64,000 bases of DNA from Bacillota bacterium (GTDB lineage Bacteria; Bacillota; Clostridia; Christensenellales; DTU072): assembly GCA_023394875.1 (NCBI GenBank), contig JAEXAB010000004.1, forward strand, positions 330,428 through 394,427. Reading direction: 5' to 3'. Position 1 is the stretch's first letter; each line of letters starts with the position of its first letter. Positions 54,759 through 63,074 of this stretch are shown here, piece by piece. The notes under the pieces are model-generated. The model was not told the DNA's origin, ran no database searches, and saw only the letters and a list, made by a program, of their open reading frames with translations. Both the position numbers and the translations under genes were made by a program.

Positions 54759-54959
54759 CTATTTTTGTCCGCTCATTAGCGTAGTCATTACTTTTATTTG
54801 TACATCGTCAACATAACCGCCCTTGCGCAAGTTTCTGGTTCTCTTAGTGGGCTTCTTATTGAGAATATGATTCTTATTCTGTTTAGCTCTCTTTAATTTT
54901 CCGGAAGCTGTAAATCTGAAACGCTTTTTAGCTCCGCTGTGTGTCTTCATTTTTGGCAT
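54759..54959 (-). CDS. rpmI: 50S ribosomal protein L35
   Basis: 66 aa, normal size. It begins MPKMKTHSGAKKRFR and contains KRAKQNKNHILNKKPTKR, both diagnostic. Second gene of the infC-rpmI-rplT operon, 21 bp after infC. Confidence 0.97.
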   Translation of the reverse strand: MPKMKTHSGAKKRFRFTASGKLKRAKQNKNHILNKKPTKRTRNLRKGGYVDDVQIKVMTTLMSGQK

Positions 54960-54980
54960 GATCCAAATTCTCCTTTCTGT

Positions 54981-55493
54981 TTATTTTTTGATTGGGCTGA
55001 GCATCAAATACACTGCTTTACCCTCTGTTGTCGGCTTTTTTTCCATAACAGCAACGTGCTGAACTTTTGTAAAGAAGTTGTTTAATACTTCCACACTAAT
55101 TTCGGGGTGCATATTCTGACGACCTGACATTCTCAAAGAAACTTTTACTTTGTCGCCGTCCTCCAGAAAAGCTATAGCTTGTTTGGCTTTGGTGTTAATG
55201 TCGCCTATATCGATTGTTTGGGAAAGTTTAACTTCCTTCATTTTGATAATTTTTTGACCTTTTTTTGCCTCTTTTTCTTTCTTTTGCATATCGAAACGAT
55301 ATTTGCCGTAGTCCATAATTTTGCATACGGGCGGTTTGGCTGTCGGCGATATGTTTACCAAATCAAGATTACGGAAGTCCGCGATGCGCTGTGCCTCGGC
55401 TTTGGACATAACTCCTAGCTGAGTACCTTGTTCATCTATCAAACGTACTTCTTTTTCAAGTATCTTTTCGTTAATAGCTAATTCCTTAAAAAT
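54981..55493 (-). CDS. infC: Translation initiation factor IF-3, AUU start
   Basis: 170 aa when started at ATT (55493-55491). The frame has an in-frame TGA just upstream, so no ATG, GTG or earlier start is possible; the downstream TTG at 55442 would cut off the conserved N-terminal KELAINEKILEKEVRL segment. AGGAGG lies 9 nt upstream of ATT, good spacing. IF-3 discriminates against non-AUG starts, so an AUU start gives autoregulation, as known for infC of E. coli and Geobacillus. The N-terminal (about 1-80) and C-terminal domains (KMKEVKLSQTI, SLRMSGRQNMHP) are complete. An out-of-frame 4-codon ORF (ATG at 55500, MNYF, stop) overlaps the start but sits too close to the SD. Confidence 0.93.
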   Translation of the reverse strand: MFKELAINEKILEKEVRLIDEQGTQLGVMSKAEAQRIADFRNLDLVNISPTAKPPVCKIMDYGKYRFDMQKKEKEAKKGQKIIKMKEVKLSQTIDIGDINTKAKQAIAFLEDGDKVKVSLRMSGRQNMHPEISVEVLNNFFTKVQHVAVMEKKPTTEGKAVYLMLSPIKK

Positions 55494-55499
55494 AGTTCA

Positions 55500-55613
55500 T
55501 TCCCTCCTGTTATAATAATAAAAGATGTGCATAAATACACATCTTTCTAAAAATAATTACTTATTATAGAAACCGTTTTGCTTAGCGCTATCGGTGAGAC
55601 GTGCATCTACTTC
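55500..55613 (-). promoter_or_regulatory. Candidate autoregulatory leader of infC-rpmI-rplT (L20-leader type)
   Basis: The transcript from the promoter at 55620-55648 has about 115 nt before the SD. It contains a terminator-like hairpin AAAGATGTG/CACATCTTT (55521-55529 and 55538-55546) followed by a U-rich stretch, and a structured 5' part with ACCG...CGGT and AGCGCT elements. The 5' AGATG can pair with the 3' arm CATCT, so an alternative fold is possible. Firmicute infC operons are controlled by L20 binding such a leader; assignment to that family is by position and layout. Confidence 0.6.
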
Positions 55614-55619
55614 CTGTCC

Positions 55620-55648
55620 ATAATATCATTCTATGTTAAACTTGTCAA
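55620..55648 (-). promoter_or_regulatory. Promoter of the infC operon
   Basis: A perfect TTGACA (55643-55648), a 17 bp spacer and TATTAT (55620-55625), placed just before the thrS stop codon (55657). Confidence 0.8.
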
Positions 55649-55656
55649 GGAAATTA

Positions 55657-57579
55657 TTACTTTTTTTCGGCAATATCTTTATTTATTATCTCCAAAAATT
55701 CCTCAACTTTCATTGTGCCTAAATCACCTTTCTTTCTGTCGCGTACCGCAATTACGTTGTTTTCTTTTTCCTTATCACCGATAATAATCATATACGGGAT
55801 TTTTTCCAATTGGGCTTCTCTTATCTTATAGCCTATCTTTTCGCTTCTGACGTCGGCTTCGGCTCTGATTTTTGCCATCTTTAGTACGTTTACAAGCTCT
55901 TTTGCATCGTTTTCCGTCCTTTCGGTTAGCGACAGAACTTTTACTTGTACAGGACTCATCCAGGTGGGGAAGGCTCCCGCGTACTTTTCTAATAACAGCG
56001 CAATGGTTCTTTCATAGCAACCAAGAGAAGTACGGTGGATTATATAAGGACGCTTCTTTTCTCCGTTTTCATCGATATAAGACATATCGAATCTTTCTGC
56101 CAAGAACATATCTATCTGAATGGTAACAAGGGTATCTTCCTTGCCGTGAACGTTTTTAATCTGAATATCAAGCTTAGGTCCGTAAAAAGCCGCTTCCCCT
56201 ATTCCTACCGAATATTTTAAGCCGATATGGTCAAGAATGCGTTGCATTTCTCCTTCGGCGTACGCCCATTCCTTTGGGTCGTCAATAAACTTTTCGGTAT
56301 TATTAGGGTCCCATTTGGAAAAACGGAAACTTACATCGGAATCAAGACCAAGGCTCTTTAACATATAAAGGGCAAGGTCTAGACATCCGCGGAACTCTTG
56401 TTCTAATTGTGAAGGCATACAAACAAGGTGCCCTTCGCTTATAGTAAATTGTCTTACTCTGATTAGTCCGTGCATTTCTCCGCTTGACTCGTTGCGGAAA
56501 AGGGTAGAAGTTTCTGCATATCTAAGGGGTAAATCTCTATAAGATTTTAACCCGTTATTATATATTGTATACTGGAAGGGACAAGTCATGGGTCTTAAAG
56601 CAAAAACTTCTCCTTCTGCCTCTGGGTCGCCCATAATGAACATACCGTCCTTATAGTGGTCCCAATGTCCGCTTATTTTGTATAGCTCTCTCTTTGCCAT
56701 ATAAGGAGTTTTTGTGAGAATATAACCTCTTCTTTCTTCCTCGTCTTCCACAAAACGGTTAAGAATTTGGAAGAGTTTGGCGCCTTTTGGCATCAGCAGG
56801 GGCAAGCCTTGACCGATATTTTCATCGGTCATGAATATTCCCATTTCTCTACCTAATTTGTTATGGTCGCGCTTTTTTGCTTCCTCAACAGCCAGTAGGT
56901 ATTCTTCCAGTTCGGTTTTTGACGGGAAAGCGGTACCGTAAATACGGGTCAGCATCTTGTTCTTTTCGTCTCCGCGCCAATATGCGCCGGTTACTGCAGT
57001 AAGTTTATATGCCTTTATATATCCTGTGGAAGGGATATGCGGTCCCGCGCACAAATCGGCAAAATCCCCTTGCTTGTAAATGCTGATTATCGCGTCTTCG
57101 GGCAAGTTCTCTATTAGCTCAATTTTATAAGGCTCGTCTTTCATAAGCTGAAGCGCTTCTTTGCGGGAAATTTCTTCTCTAATAATAGGCAAGTTTTCTT
57201 TTATGATTTTTTTCATTTCTTCTTCGATTTTGCCCAAAGCGTCAAAAGCAATTGGGGTTACAAAATCAAAATCATAATAAAAACCATTGGCTATTGCAGG
57301 GCCAATTGCCACTTTTACGTCCTTATAAAGGCGTTTTACCGCTTGCGCAAGGATATGCGACGCGCTGTGACGGTAGGCTTTTTTGCCTTCTTCGTCATTA
57401 AAGGTAAAAAACTCCACTTCGGCGTCCTCATAAAGTTTAGTTCGCAACTCTTTGGCTGCGCCGTTTACGTTTGCGCACAAACATTCTTTCGCAAAGCCGT
57501 CGCTTATAGTTTTGGCTATATCAAAAAGGCTGCTGCCTTCGGGAAACTCTCTGATTTCATCTCTTAGTTTTATTTTCAT
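55657..57579 (-). CDS. thrS: Threonyl-tRNA synthetase
   Basis: 640 aa, full-length bacterial type. N-terminal TGS domain (1-60), editing domain with HxxxH in HSASHILAQ (about residue 72), class II core with motif 2 (RYAETSTLFRNESSGEMHGLIRVRQF), zinc ligands MTCPF Cys, HRTSLGCYERTIALLLE (motif 3), and anticodon-binding domain. It starts 27 bp after the GLUG-like lipoprotein. No T-box is visible upstream, so it appears to depend on the upstream hydrolase promoter. Confidence 0.96.
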   Translation of the reverse strand: MKIKLRDEIREFPEGSSLFDIAKTISDGFAKECLCANVNGAAKELRTKLYEDAEVEFFTFNDEEGKKAYRHSASHILAQAVKRLYKDVKVAIGPAIANGFYYDFDFVTPIAFDALGKIEEEMKKIIKENLPIIREEISRKEALQLMKDEPYKIELIENLPEDAIISIYKQGDFADLCAGPHIPSTGYIKAYKLTAVTGAYWRGDEKNKMLTRIYGTAFPSKTELEEYLLAVEEAKKRDHNKLGREMGIFMTDENIGQGLPLLMPKGAKLFQILNRFVEDEEERRGYILTKTPYMAKRELYKISGHWDHYKDGMFIMGDPEAEGEVFALRPMTCPFQYTIYNNGLKSYRDLPLRYAETSTLFRNESSGEMHGLIRVRQFTISEGHLVCMPSQLEQEFRGCLDLALYMLKSLGLDSDVSFRFSKWDPNNTEKFIDDPKEWAYAEGEMQRILDHIGLKYSVGIGEAAFYGPKLDIQIKNVHGKEDTLVTIQIDMFLAERFDMSYIDENGEKKRPYIIHRTSLGCYERTIALLLEKYAGAFPTWMSPVQVKVLSLTERTENDAKELVNVLKMAKIRAEADVRSEKIGYKIREAQLEKIPYMIIIGDKEKENNVIAVRDRKKGDLGTMKVEEFLEIINKDIAEKK

Positions 57580-57606
57580 TTTACGCCTCGGTTATAAATA
57601 GAATTA

Positions 57607-59460
57607 TTATTTTTTGCCTTTAACATATAAAGTGCTTTCCTCAATATCGGGTATACCCGATAAATATACGTATTTTGTTAGGTCTCTTTCTTCAAGCGCG
57701 ATTGCTTGATCATTACTGTCAATTACGCCCTTTCCTTGTTCAAAGAAAACGTCCTTATATTTTACGCTGTCGCTTTCGCTGCCCATAATCTCGGCTACAT
57801 TATATGTTTGTTCTAGCAGTATTTTGTTTTCTTCGGTATAGAAGGTGACTCTTAAAATACCCTCGGAATATGTAGCGTATGCTACCACGTAATCAACTAA
57901 ACTGCTTTCTTTGAAAAATCTTACCGCGCTATAGCCGTCTTCGTTTACGTACGTTACCGAATTTTTCGTCCAGTATTTTAGTGAATTGGGAACATATTCG
58001 TCAAATAAAACGTCGTTTTCTCCGTCGTTATAATAATAAAGATAATAGTTTTCTACTTCTGACGAACAGTCGGACACTTTGGAGTTGCCGTAAATCGCTC
58101 CGGCTATGGTGCCGCAAGTGGCATAAAAGTCATCGAACTTTGCCTCTCCGTCATAACGACCGATACCTATCGCCTTATAATAGCCGTTCTCTATTTCGCT
58201 GTCTTTAAGGAAAGAATCTCTTATTATTCCCACGATACCGCCAAGAACGCTCTGGGCGTACATACTTCCCACGTTAATGGTATCTATGTCGGCGTTTTTT
58301 ATGGAAGAGCCATCATAAGCATAACCTACAGCGCCGCCGACTGTAGCCGATTGCACTTCGTTACCCAAGCACTGTTCATCGATTTCTACGTTCTTGAGAA
58401 CTGCGCCGTCAAGGTCGCCGTGGTCCAGTAATGCAATGGCTCCGCCTATGGTGTTTTTGGTAGCTACTTTGCTAGTTAAATCCAGATTTTCTCCGTTTAC
58501 GTTTGTAATTTTGCAGTTATAAGCTGCCGCCATAACTCCGCCCATATAGGCAGATTTACCTTTGATGCTGATTTTTGCATTGCTGCTAATTTCACTTATC
58601 TCAGAGCCTCTGTTAAGTCCGAAAACTCCCCCTGCGATAACCTGCTCGGGTAGTATTTCTCTAGCGTCGTCAGTTCTTCTTATATAGCCTTCTTCGATGC
58701 CGTTTTGATTATCTTCTTTTCTGTAGAAAGCTTTGTAAATGGAATTTTCTATCTGCATGGAACTATTTATTTTGCTGAATTTTCCACTGCCGCTGGAATA
58801 AGCCACAACTCCGCCAATATACTGGACGGTATTGCATATATCTTTTATGCCCTGCTCAATGCCCTTATTGTCGTAAGTCTTTACGCTGGTATAAACATTT
58901 GACAGTCTGATACTACCGCTGGCTGTTATGTCGGAAAAAGTGGAAGAACCCGAATCAAAGCCAACCAAAGCCCCCGTATAAGAAGCCACGCCTTCGGAAT
59001 AGTAATAGATATTTACGTTGGTTAACGTTACGTTACTAATATCCGCGCTCTTTGTATATCCGAACAAACCTATACTGCAATAGGAAGTTTCGTTTTCTAT
59101 CAAAGAATCCTTGCCTACAAAAATGGGGTCGCCGTTATTTTCCCAACCCTTTAAAGTTAGTCCGCTTATGGTATGACCTTTGCCGTCAAATTTACCCATA
59201 AAAGAAGTGGACATGGTTTTACCTATCGGTTCCCACAATTCTATACTAGACAAATCAATATCGTTTTCCAGTTCGAAAACGTATTTGCTATATTCTATGC
59301 CGGTATAGTTGCGTATATCGGCAAGCTCTGCGGCGGTTTTTATGGAAATAGTTTGGGCAGGCTTAATTACTACTTCGTTGCCATTGTCCTTGTTGCAAGC
59401 CGTAAAAATAAATACGCACAACAAAAGTACGACAACAGTGATTACTATTTTCTTACTCAT
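57607..59460 (-). CDS. Lipoprotein with GLUG-like repeats
   Basis: 617 aa. Lipoprotein signal ending F-T-A-C (Cys22). After a short linker, a beta-helix-like series of repeats has GLUG-type phrasing: GLFGYTKSADISNVTLTNVNI, VGGAVGYAYDGSSIKNADID and LGGIVGIIRDSFLKDSEIEN. The last ~130 residues are a separate beta-rich tail. It begins with the conserved entry sequence 'I.TAAEL..I..Y...YV.E.DIDLS', a common N-terminal element of GLUG proteins. Surface-exposed adhesin or structural role is plausible, unproven. It lies between the hydrolase (6 bp) and thrS, without its own promoter. Confidence 0.78.
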   Translation of the reverse strand: MSKKIVITVVVLLLCVFIFTACNKDNGNEVVIKPAQTISIKTAAELADIRNYTGIEYSKYVFELENDIDLSSIELWEPIGKTMSTSFMGKFDGKGHTISGLTLKGWENNGDPIFVGKDSLIENETSYCSIGLFGYTKSADISNVTLTNVNIYYYSEGVASYTGALVGFDSGSSTFSDITASGSIRLSNVYTSVKTYDNKGIEQGIKDICNTVQYIGGVVAYSSGSGKFSKINSSMQIENSIYKAFYRKEDNQNGIEEGYIRRTDDAREILPEQVIAGGVFGLNRGSEISEISSNAKISIKGKSAYMGGVMAAAYNCKITNVNGENLDLTSKVATKNTIGGAIALLDHGDLDGAVLKNVEIDEQCLGNEVQSATVGGAVGYAYDGSSIKNADIDTINVGSMYAQSVLGGIVGIIRDSFLKDSEIENGYYKAIGIGRYDGEAKFDDFYATCGTIAGAIYGNSKVSDCSSEVENYYLYYYNDGENDVLFDEYVPNSLKYWTKNSVTYVNEDGYSAVRFFKESSLVDYVVAYATYSEGILRVTFYTEENKILLEQTYNVAEIMGSESDSVKYKDVFFEQGKGVIDSNDQAIALEERDLTKYVYLSGIPDIEESTLYVKGKK

Positions 59461-59466
59461 TTATTA

Positions 59467-60378
59467 TTATTCTCCAATAAAGAGAGTGTCGATAAAGTTT
59501 CCGATATCGTTATACACTTCTTCTCTGTTTATTTCATTCAATATTTCGTGTCTTGCTTTGTTGTAAACTTTGAATATAGGTTTCAATCCCAATCCCATAT
59601 AGAAATTGTTCAATTTTGCAGCCAGTACCGACTTGTTGGAAACGGGGTCGTCACTTCCTACGGCTATCATTAGCTTGAAGTCTTTATCGATAGTCTTTGC
59701 GTCTTCGCCGTACATTTTCAACACGCCCTTAAAGAAAGATGTGTAATATTCCAAACAAAGTGTATATCCGCAATCGGGGTCTTTTTCGTATTTGTCTACT
59801 TGTTCTTTATCTCTGCTAAGCCAAGCAAACGATTGTCCCTGTTCCTCAAACGGTTTGTTGTATGCGCCAAAGCTCATTTTGTTTATAAGGTTGCCCATCT
59901 TGTCACCGCCCAAAAACAGTTTCTGAACGGAAGCGATAGCAAGTCCTGCCGAAATCAATGGGCTCTTCATATATGCCGTACCCGAAAGTACAGCTCCTGC
60001 TAGCTTAGCGCTGAATTTTTCTAAATAGCGTTGAGAAAGGAAACTTCCGTAGCTGTGACCAAAAAGGGCTACTTCTAACTTGTAGGTAGCTTTCATATAT
60101 TCGATCAAAGTGTCCATATCGTTTATAGTCTGGTTCCAGGAGTCGCCGTAAACCATACCGTTTACGCCGTTTATTGCGCCTTTTCTGTGTCCTCTGTGGT
60201 CATCAGCAGCTACGATATAGCCTTTGCCGTTCAAATATTTTGCAAAATCGTCATATCTGTCGGGATGTTCTGCCATGCCGTGAGAAATTACCACGCAACC
60301 TTTTGCGTTCTCAACTTCGTCCCATAAATCCACACTTATTTTTGTTCCGTCAAATGCGTCAAGCGTTATATATTTCAT
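59467..60378 (-). CDS. Alpha/beta hydrolase (serine lysophospholipase, Hydrolase_4 type)
   Basis: 303 aa from the ATG at 60378, which has AAGGAG at proper spacing; the longer frame to 60408 places its start in the leader. Family features: HGMAEHPDRY after the first strand (oxyanion region), ADDHRGH, the nucleophile elbow GHSYGSF, the acidic SDDPVS region and the catalytic His in ARHEILNE. Such cytosolic monoglyceride or lysophospholipid esterases are widespread; substrate unknown. It heads the operon with the GLUG lipoprotein and thrS. Confidence 0.85.
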   Translation of the reverse strand: MKYITLDAFDGTKISVDLWDEVENAKGCVVISHGMAEHPDRYDDFAKYLNGKGYIVAADDHRGHRKGAINGVNGMVYGDSWNQTINDMDTLIEYMKATYKLEVALFGHSYGSFLSQRYLEKFSAKLAGAVLSGTAYMKSPLISAGLAIASVQKLFLGGDKMGNLINKMSFGAYNKPFEEQGQSFAWLSRDKEQVDKYEKDPDCGYTLCLEYYTSFFKGVLKMYGEDAKTIDKDFKLMIAVGSDDPVSNKSVLAAKLNNFYMGLGLKPIFKVYNKARHEILNEINREEVYNDIGNFIDTLFIGE

Positions 60379-60412
60379 TTTTACACTCCTTATAAGGTTA
60401 ATAAACATTAAT

Positions 60413-60441
60413 ATTATACTACAAGCACACTGTTAATACAA
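60413..60441 (-). promoter_or_regulatory. Promoter of the hydrolase-lipoprotein-thrS operon
   Basis: A perfect TATAAT (60413-60418) with TTGTAT (60436-60441) 17 bp away on the minus strand. It lies in the 220 bp divergent region before murG. The remaining part of that region (60442-60598) is AT-rich and shows no confident murG promoter. Confidence 0.6.
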
Positions 60442-60582
60442 TGAAAAAATCAATATTTTTAATATAAATAATCGGAATTTTTGCCCCACACAGTCATTTC
60501 AAAGGCTAAGCCGTCTAAAAAAGTATCAAAAAAAATTTTCGGATAATAATATAAAACAGATAGACAACATTATTTTTAATAA

Positions 60583-60592
60583 CCTAATTAGG
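60583..60592. promoter_or_regulatory. Palindrome overlapping the murG SD
   Basis: CCTAATTAGG is a perfect 10 bp palindrome whose right half is part of the AGGAGGG SD of murG. It could occlude the SD in RNA or be a protein site. Chance is possible at this length. Confidence 0.3.
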
Positions 60593-60598
60593 AGGGTT

Positions 60599-61624
60599 AT
60601 GTCAACAATTGTTCTTACCGGCGGAGGCACTGCCGGGCACGTAATACCCAATTTGGCACTGATTCCCGAATTGAAAAAGCATTTTTCCAACATTCATTAC
60701 ATAGGCGGAGACGGCATAGAAAAAACTCTGGCTGAGGCAGAAAACATACCGTTTCACAAAACCGCCGTGGTAAAATTCCAACGCGGAAAGTTGTTGGAAA
60801 ACGTAAAAATTCCTTTCGTACTTATTAAGGGGATTTCTCAAGCGAAAGCATTATTAAGCGACCTAAATCCCGAAGTAATTTTTTGTAAGGGCGGTTACGT
60901 ATCCTTGCCCACAGCCTACGCCGGCAAAGCCTTGAAAATACCCATAGTAGTACACGAATCGGACTTTAGCTTAGGCCTAGCCAACCGACTTGTTTCTAAT
61001 TTTTCTAAAAAGGTTCTGACCTCTTTTTCTGAAACACCCGACGGAATTTTTGTAGGCAACCCCGTTCGGCAGGAAATTCTTCACGGCGACAAAAATGAAG
61101 CCAGAGAAAATTATCTAATAAACCCTACTAAAAAAACGGTGCTGATTTTTGGTGGAAGTCAAGGTTCGGACGTTATTAACAACACCGTTTACCGCGCTTT
61201 ACCTATGCTTACCAAAAAATATAACATAATCCATATTTCGGGCAAAAAGGGGGATTTTAACGTAAAAGCCGACAATTATCATCAGCTTCCCTTCTCTCAC
61301 GAAATCAATAATTTGTACGCTCTATGCGACGCCGTAGTTTGTCGCGCTGGGGCAAATACGTTAAGCGAAATTGCTTGTCTTGGCAAAAGATGTATCGTTA
61401 TTCCCTTGCCCAAAGGGGCATCTAGGGGAGATCAGGTAGATAACGCTATCAGCTACCAAAAAAGAGGCTTTGTACAAGTTCTGCTCCAAGAAGATTTTTT
61501 TGCCGAAAGTCTCAATTATTATCTTGATAAACTATGGGACAGTCCACCCCCAAATAGATTAGACGTTAGCGAAATCAACAAAAACATAGTCAAAGAAATC
61601 TTGTCAGTTATTGAGAAAAAGTGA
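60599..61624 (+). CDS. murG: UDP-GlcNAc:lipid I N-acetylglucosaminyltransferase MurG
   Basis: 341 aa. GT28 glycosyltransferase that converts lipid I to lipid II on the inner face of the membrane. GGGTAGHVIPN (glycine-rich loop), the second-domain GGSQGSDVINN loop, RAGANTLSEIA and LPKGASRGDQVDNA for UDP-GlcNAc binding are all present. It is separated from other division and cell-wall genes, unlike the usual mra/dcw cluster; divergent from the hydrolase gene. SD AGGAGGG immediately before the ATG. Confidence 0.94.
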   Translation: MSTIVLTGGGTAGHVIPNLALIPELKKHFSNIHYIGGDGIEKTLAEAENIPFHKTAVVKFQRGKLLENVKIPFVLIKGISQAKALLSDLNPEVIFCKGGYVSLPTAYAGKALKIPIVVHESDFSLGLANRLVSNFSKKVLTSFSETPDGIFVGNPVRQEILHGDKNEARENYLINPTKKTVLIFGGSQGSDVINNTVYRALPMLTKKYNIIHISGKKGDFNVKADNYHQLPFSHEINNLYALCDAVVCRAGANTLSEIACLGKRCIVIPLPKGASRGDQVDNAISYQKRGFVQVLLQEDFFAESLNYYLDKLWDSPPPNRLDVSEINKNIVKEILSVIEKK

Positions 61625-61685
61625 CGATAAAAATATCTTTTTGACTGTTATTATACAAAAATTATCACCCGAATACCCAATCTGC

Positions 61686-61708
61686 TATAATAGGAAATCA
61701 GAGGTGAT
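61686..61708 (+). promoter_or_regulatory. Extended -10 promoter and SD of the 442-aa gene
   Basis: TGCTATAAT (TATAAT at 61686-61691, extended -10) with no good -35, followed by GAGGTGAT as SD and the ATG at 61712. The leader would be only about 14 nt. Confidence 0.6.
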
Positions 61709-61711
61709 ATT

Positions 61712-63040
61712 ATGAGAAATTTTGTAAAAAAGAATATAAACGGGATCATTTGTTTTTGTCTTATTACCGTCATTTTTTTCCTGTGCCTTAGCATCATAAA
61801 AAAGGAAAACAGAGCCATTGCAGAAGACCCGTATCTAAAAGGCGATGAGCTTGAGGATACTTCTCAAGAAGAACCAAAAATAGAGCTAATAGAAACCGCT
61901 GCAAAAAACTACGTTAATATAATGCCCAAACCCCCTGCCGCTAGTGAAAATTATTTGTTTTCTCAAGATATTTGTGGCATAGGCAACATAAATCTAAAAA
62001 ATATGCACCAAACCTCTGTCGGCTTATACGTAATAGGCAGTACGGAGTGCGTATACGGCGATATCGCAGGTGTTCGTCCGGGAATAGGCGTTGCTCTATT
62101 AGAAACATCAGGCACGATTTCTTCGGTTTTTTATCTTCCCTCTCAGACTTCCTTTGAATATGTTTGTTCCAAAGTTTCTCCCTTAGGCTTAATAATTGTT
62201 ACAGCAGATAGTGCGAAAAAGAACTATTACGTCAACATAATAAGCTATAATTTAAGTAATTATTCAACGTTTGTAATTTCCGCGGGAATTTCCGCTAAAA
62301 TTATTCCCACTTCGGAAAGCTTCCTTGTGCTTGTGGAATATGCCGAAGAAACCATTATTTATGATTATAAAAACAATAAACTTAATTTCAACAGTATCGG
62401 AGCTATTTCCCTAATAGAGCTGTTTGAATACGGCAATTATTATCTCCTGTTTTCAAACAAGCAAAGCGGATATTGTATGACAAAAATTAATAAAAACAAT
62501 TATTCGGTCACCGAAGAAACTACCGTAAATAACTCAAACCTTATCGCTGTAAAACCCATTATGGACAACGGAGTTCAGTATTTTATGCTGATAGAAAATT
62601 CCGACGCGGTGTACGTTAAAAAGCTGGACACTAGCCTTAACTTTGCCAACGCCGAAGTTAAGAAATTAGGCATTATCAATATAAAAAGTATCAGTCAAGG
62701 CAGCGACAGACTAATTATTATAGCCAACGGCAATATAAACGGTCTTATTAATTTAAGCTATGATATGACCGTAAATTACAGCGAAAACAATTCGGGCAAT
62801 ATAATAAGCTCTATTTACCATTCCTGCTACTATAGAGGCGTATATCACATCTTGGCAACAAATCAGGACGGAGAACTCTGTTTTGTCAGAATTTCCGACA
62901 ATAACACCACCTATAATTATCTGGGAATTAAAGCAAGCGCCGCCCTTTTTGCCATAAATAATAACGGCACAATAATTCTTGCCCATTCCGGCAAATACTA
63001 TGAATATGCCTCTATCAAAATTCTTGGTATGAGTTTATAA
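61712..63040 (+). CDS. Membrane-anchored extracytoplasmic protein of unknown function
   Basis: 442 aa. The N-terminal TM spans about residues 11-30; a short acidic linker follows (DELEDTSQEEP). The remaining ~370 residues are beta-rich with repeated 'YYVNIISYNLSNY', 'YYLLFSNKQSGYCMTKINK' and 'YFMLIENSDAVYVKKLD' units about 45-50 residues apart, which suggests a beta-propeller. No catalytic motif is seen. It could be a sensor or a binding protein. Own promoter, own terminator, downstream of murG. Confidence 0.7.
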   Translation: MRNFVKKNINGIICFCLITVIFFLCLSIIKKENRAIAEDPYLKGDELEDTSQEEPKIELIETAAKNYVNIMPKPPAASENYLFSQDICGIGNINLKNMHQTSVGLYVIGSTECVYGDIAGVRPGIGVALLETSGTISSVFYLPSQTSFEYVCSKVSPLGLIIVTADSAKKNYYVNIISYNLSNYSTFVISAGISAKIIPTSESFLVLVEYAEETIIYDYKNNKLNFNSIGAISLIELFEYGNYYLLFSNKQSGYCMTKINKNNYSVTEETTVNNSNLIAVKPIMDNGVQYFMLIENSDAVYVKKLDTSLNFANAEVKKLGIINIKSISQGSDRLIIIANGNINGLINLSYDMTVNYSENNSGNIISSIYHSCYYRGVYHILATNQDGELCFVRISDNNTTYNYLGIKASAALFAINNNGTIILAHSGKYYEYASIKILGMSL

Positions 63041-63044
63041 ACAT

Positions 63045-63074
63045 TAAAAAACGACCTCATTGGTCGTTTTTTTA
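63045..63074. terminator. Bidirectional terminator
   Basis: AAAAAACGACC and GGTCGTTTTTTT with a TCATT loop. It serves the 442-aa gene on the plus strand and overlaps the end of the MBL gene (63072) on the minus strand, where the complementary T-run would also work. Confidence 0.85.

Noticed and set aside
55485..55500. The mini-ORF MNYF-stop as a true leader peptide
   Set aside because: It is only four codons, with its ATG too close to the SD for efficient initiation, and has no regulatory codon run. The SD fits the AUU of infC better.
57580..57606. T-box leader before thrS (also looked for before proS)
   Set aside because: The upstream gaps are 27 and 56 bp, too short for a T-box, and no AGGGTGGNACCGCG-like element is present.
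60379..60408. Longer N-terminus of the alpha/beta hydrolase
   Set aside because: The segment carries the SD of the downstream ATG (AAGGAG) and begins at the expected transcript start.
61625..61685. Terminator after murG
   Set aside because: No stem-loop with a T-run found in the 87 bp before the next ATG; readthrough is possible.
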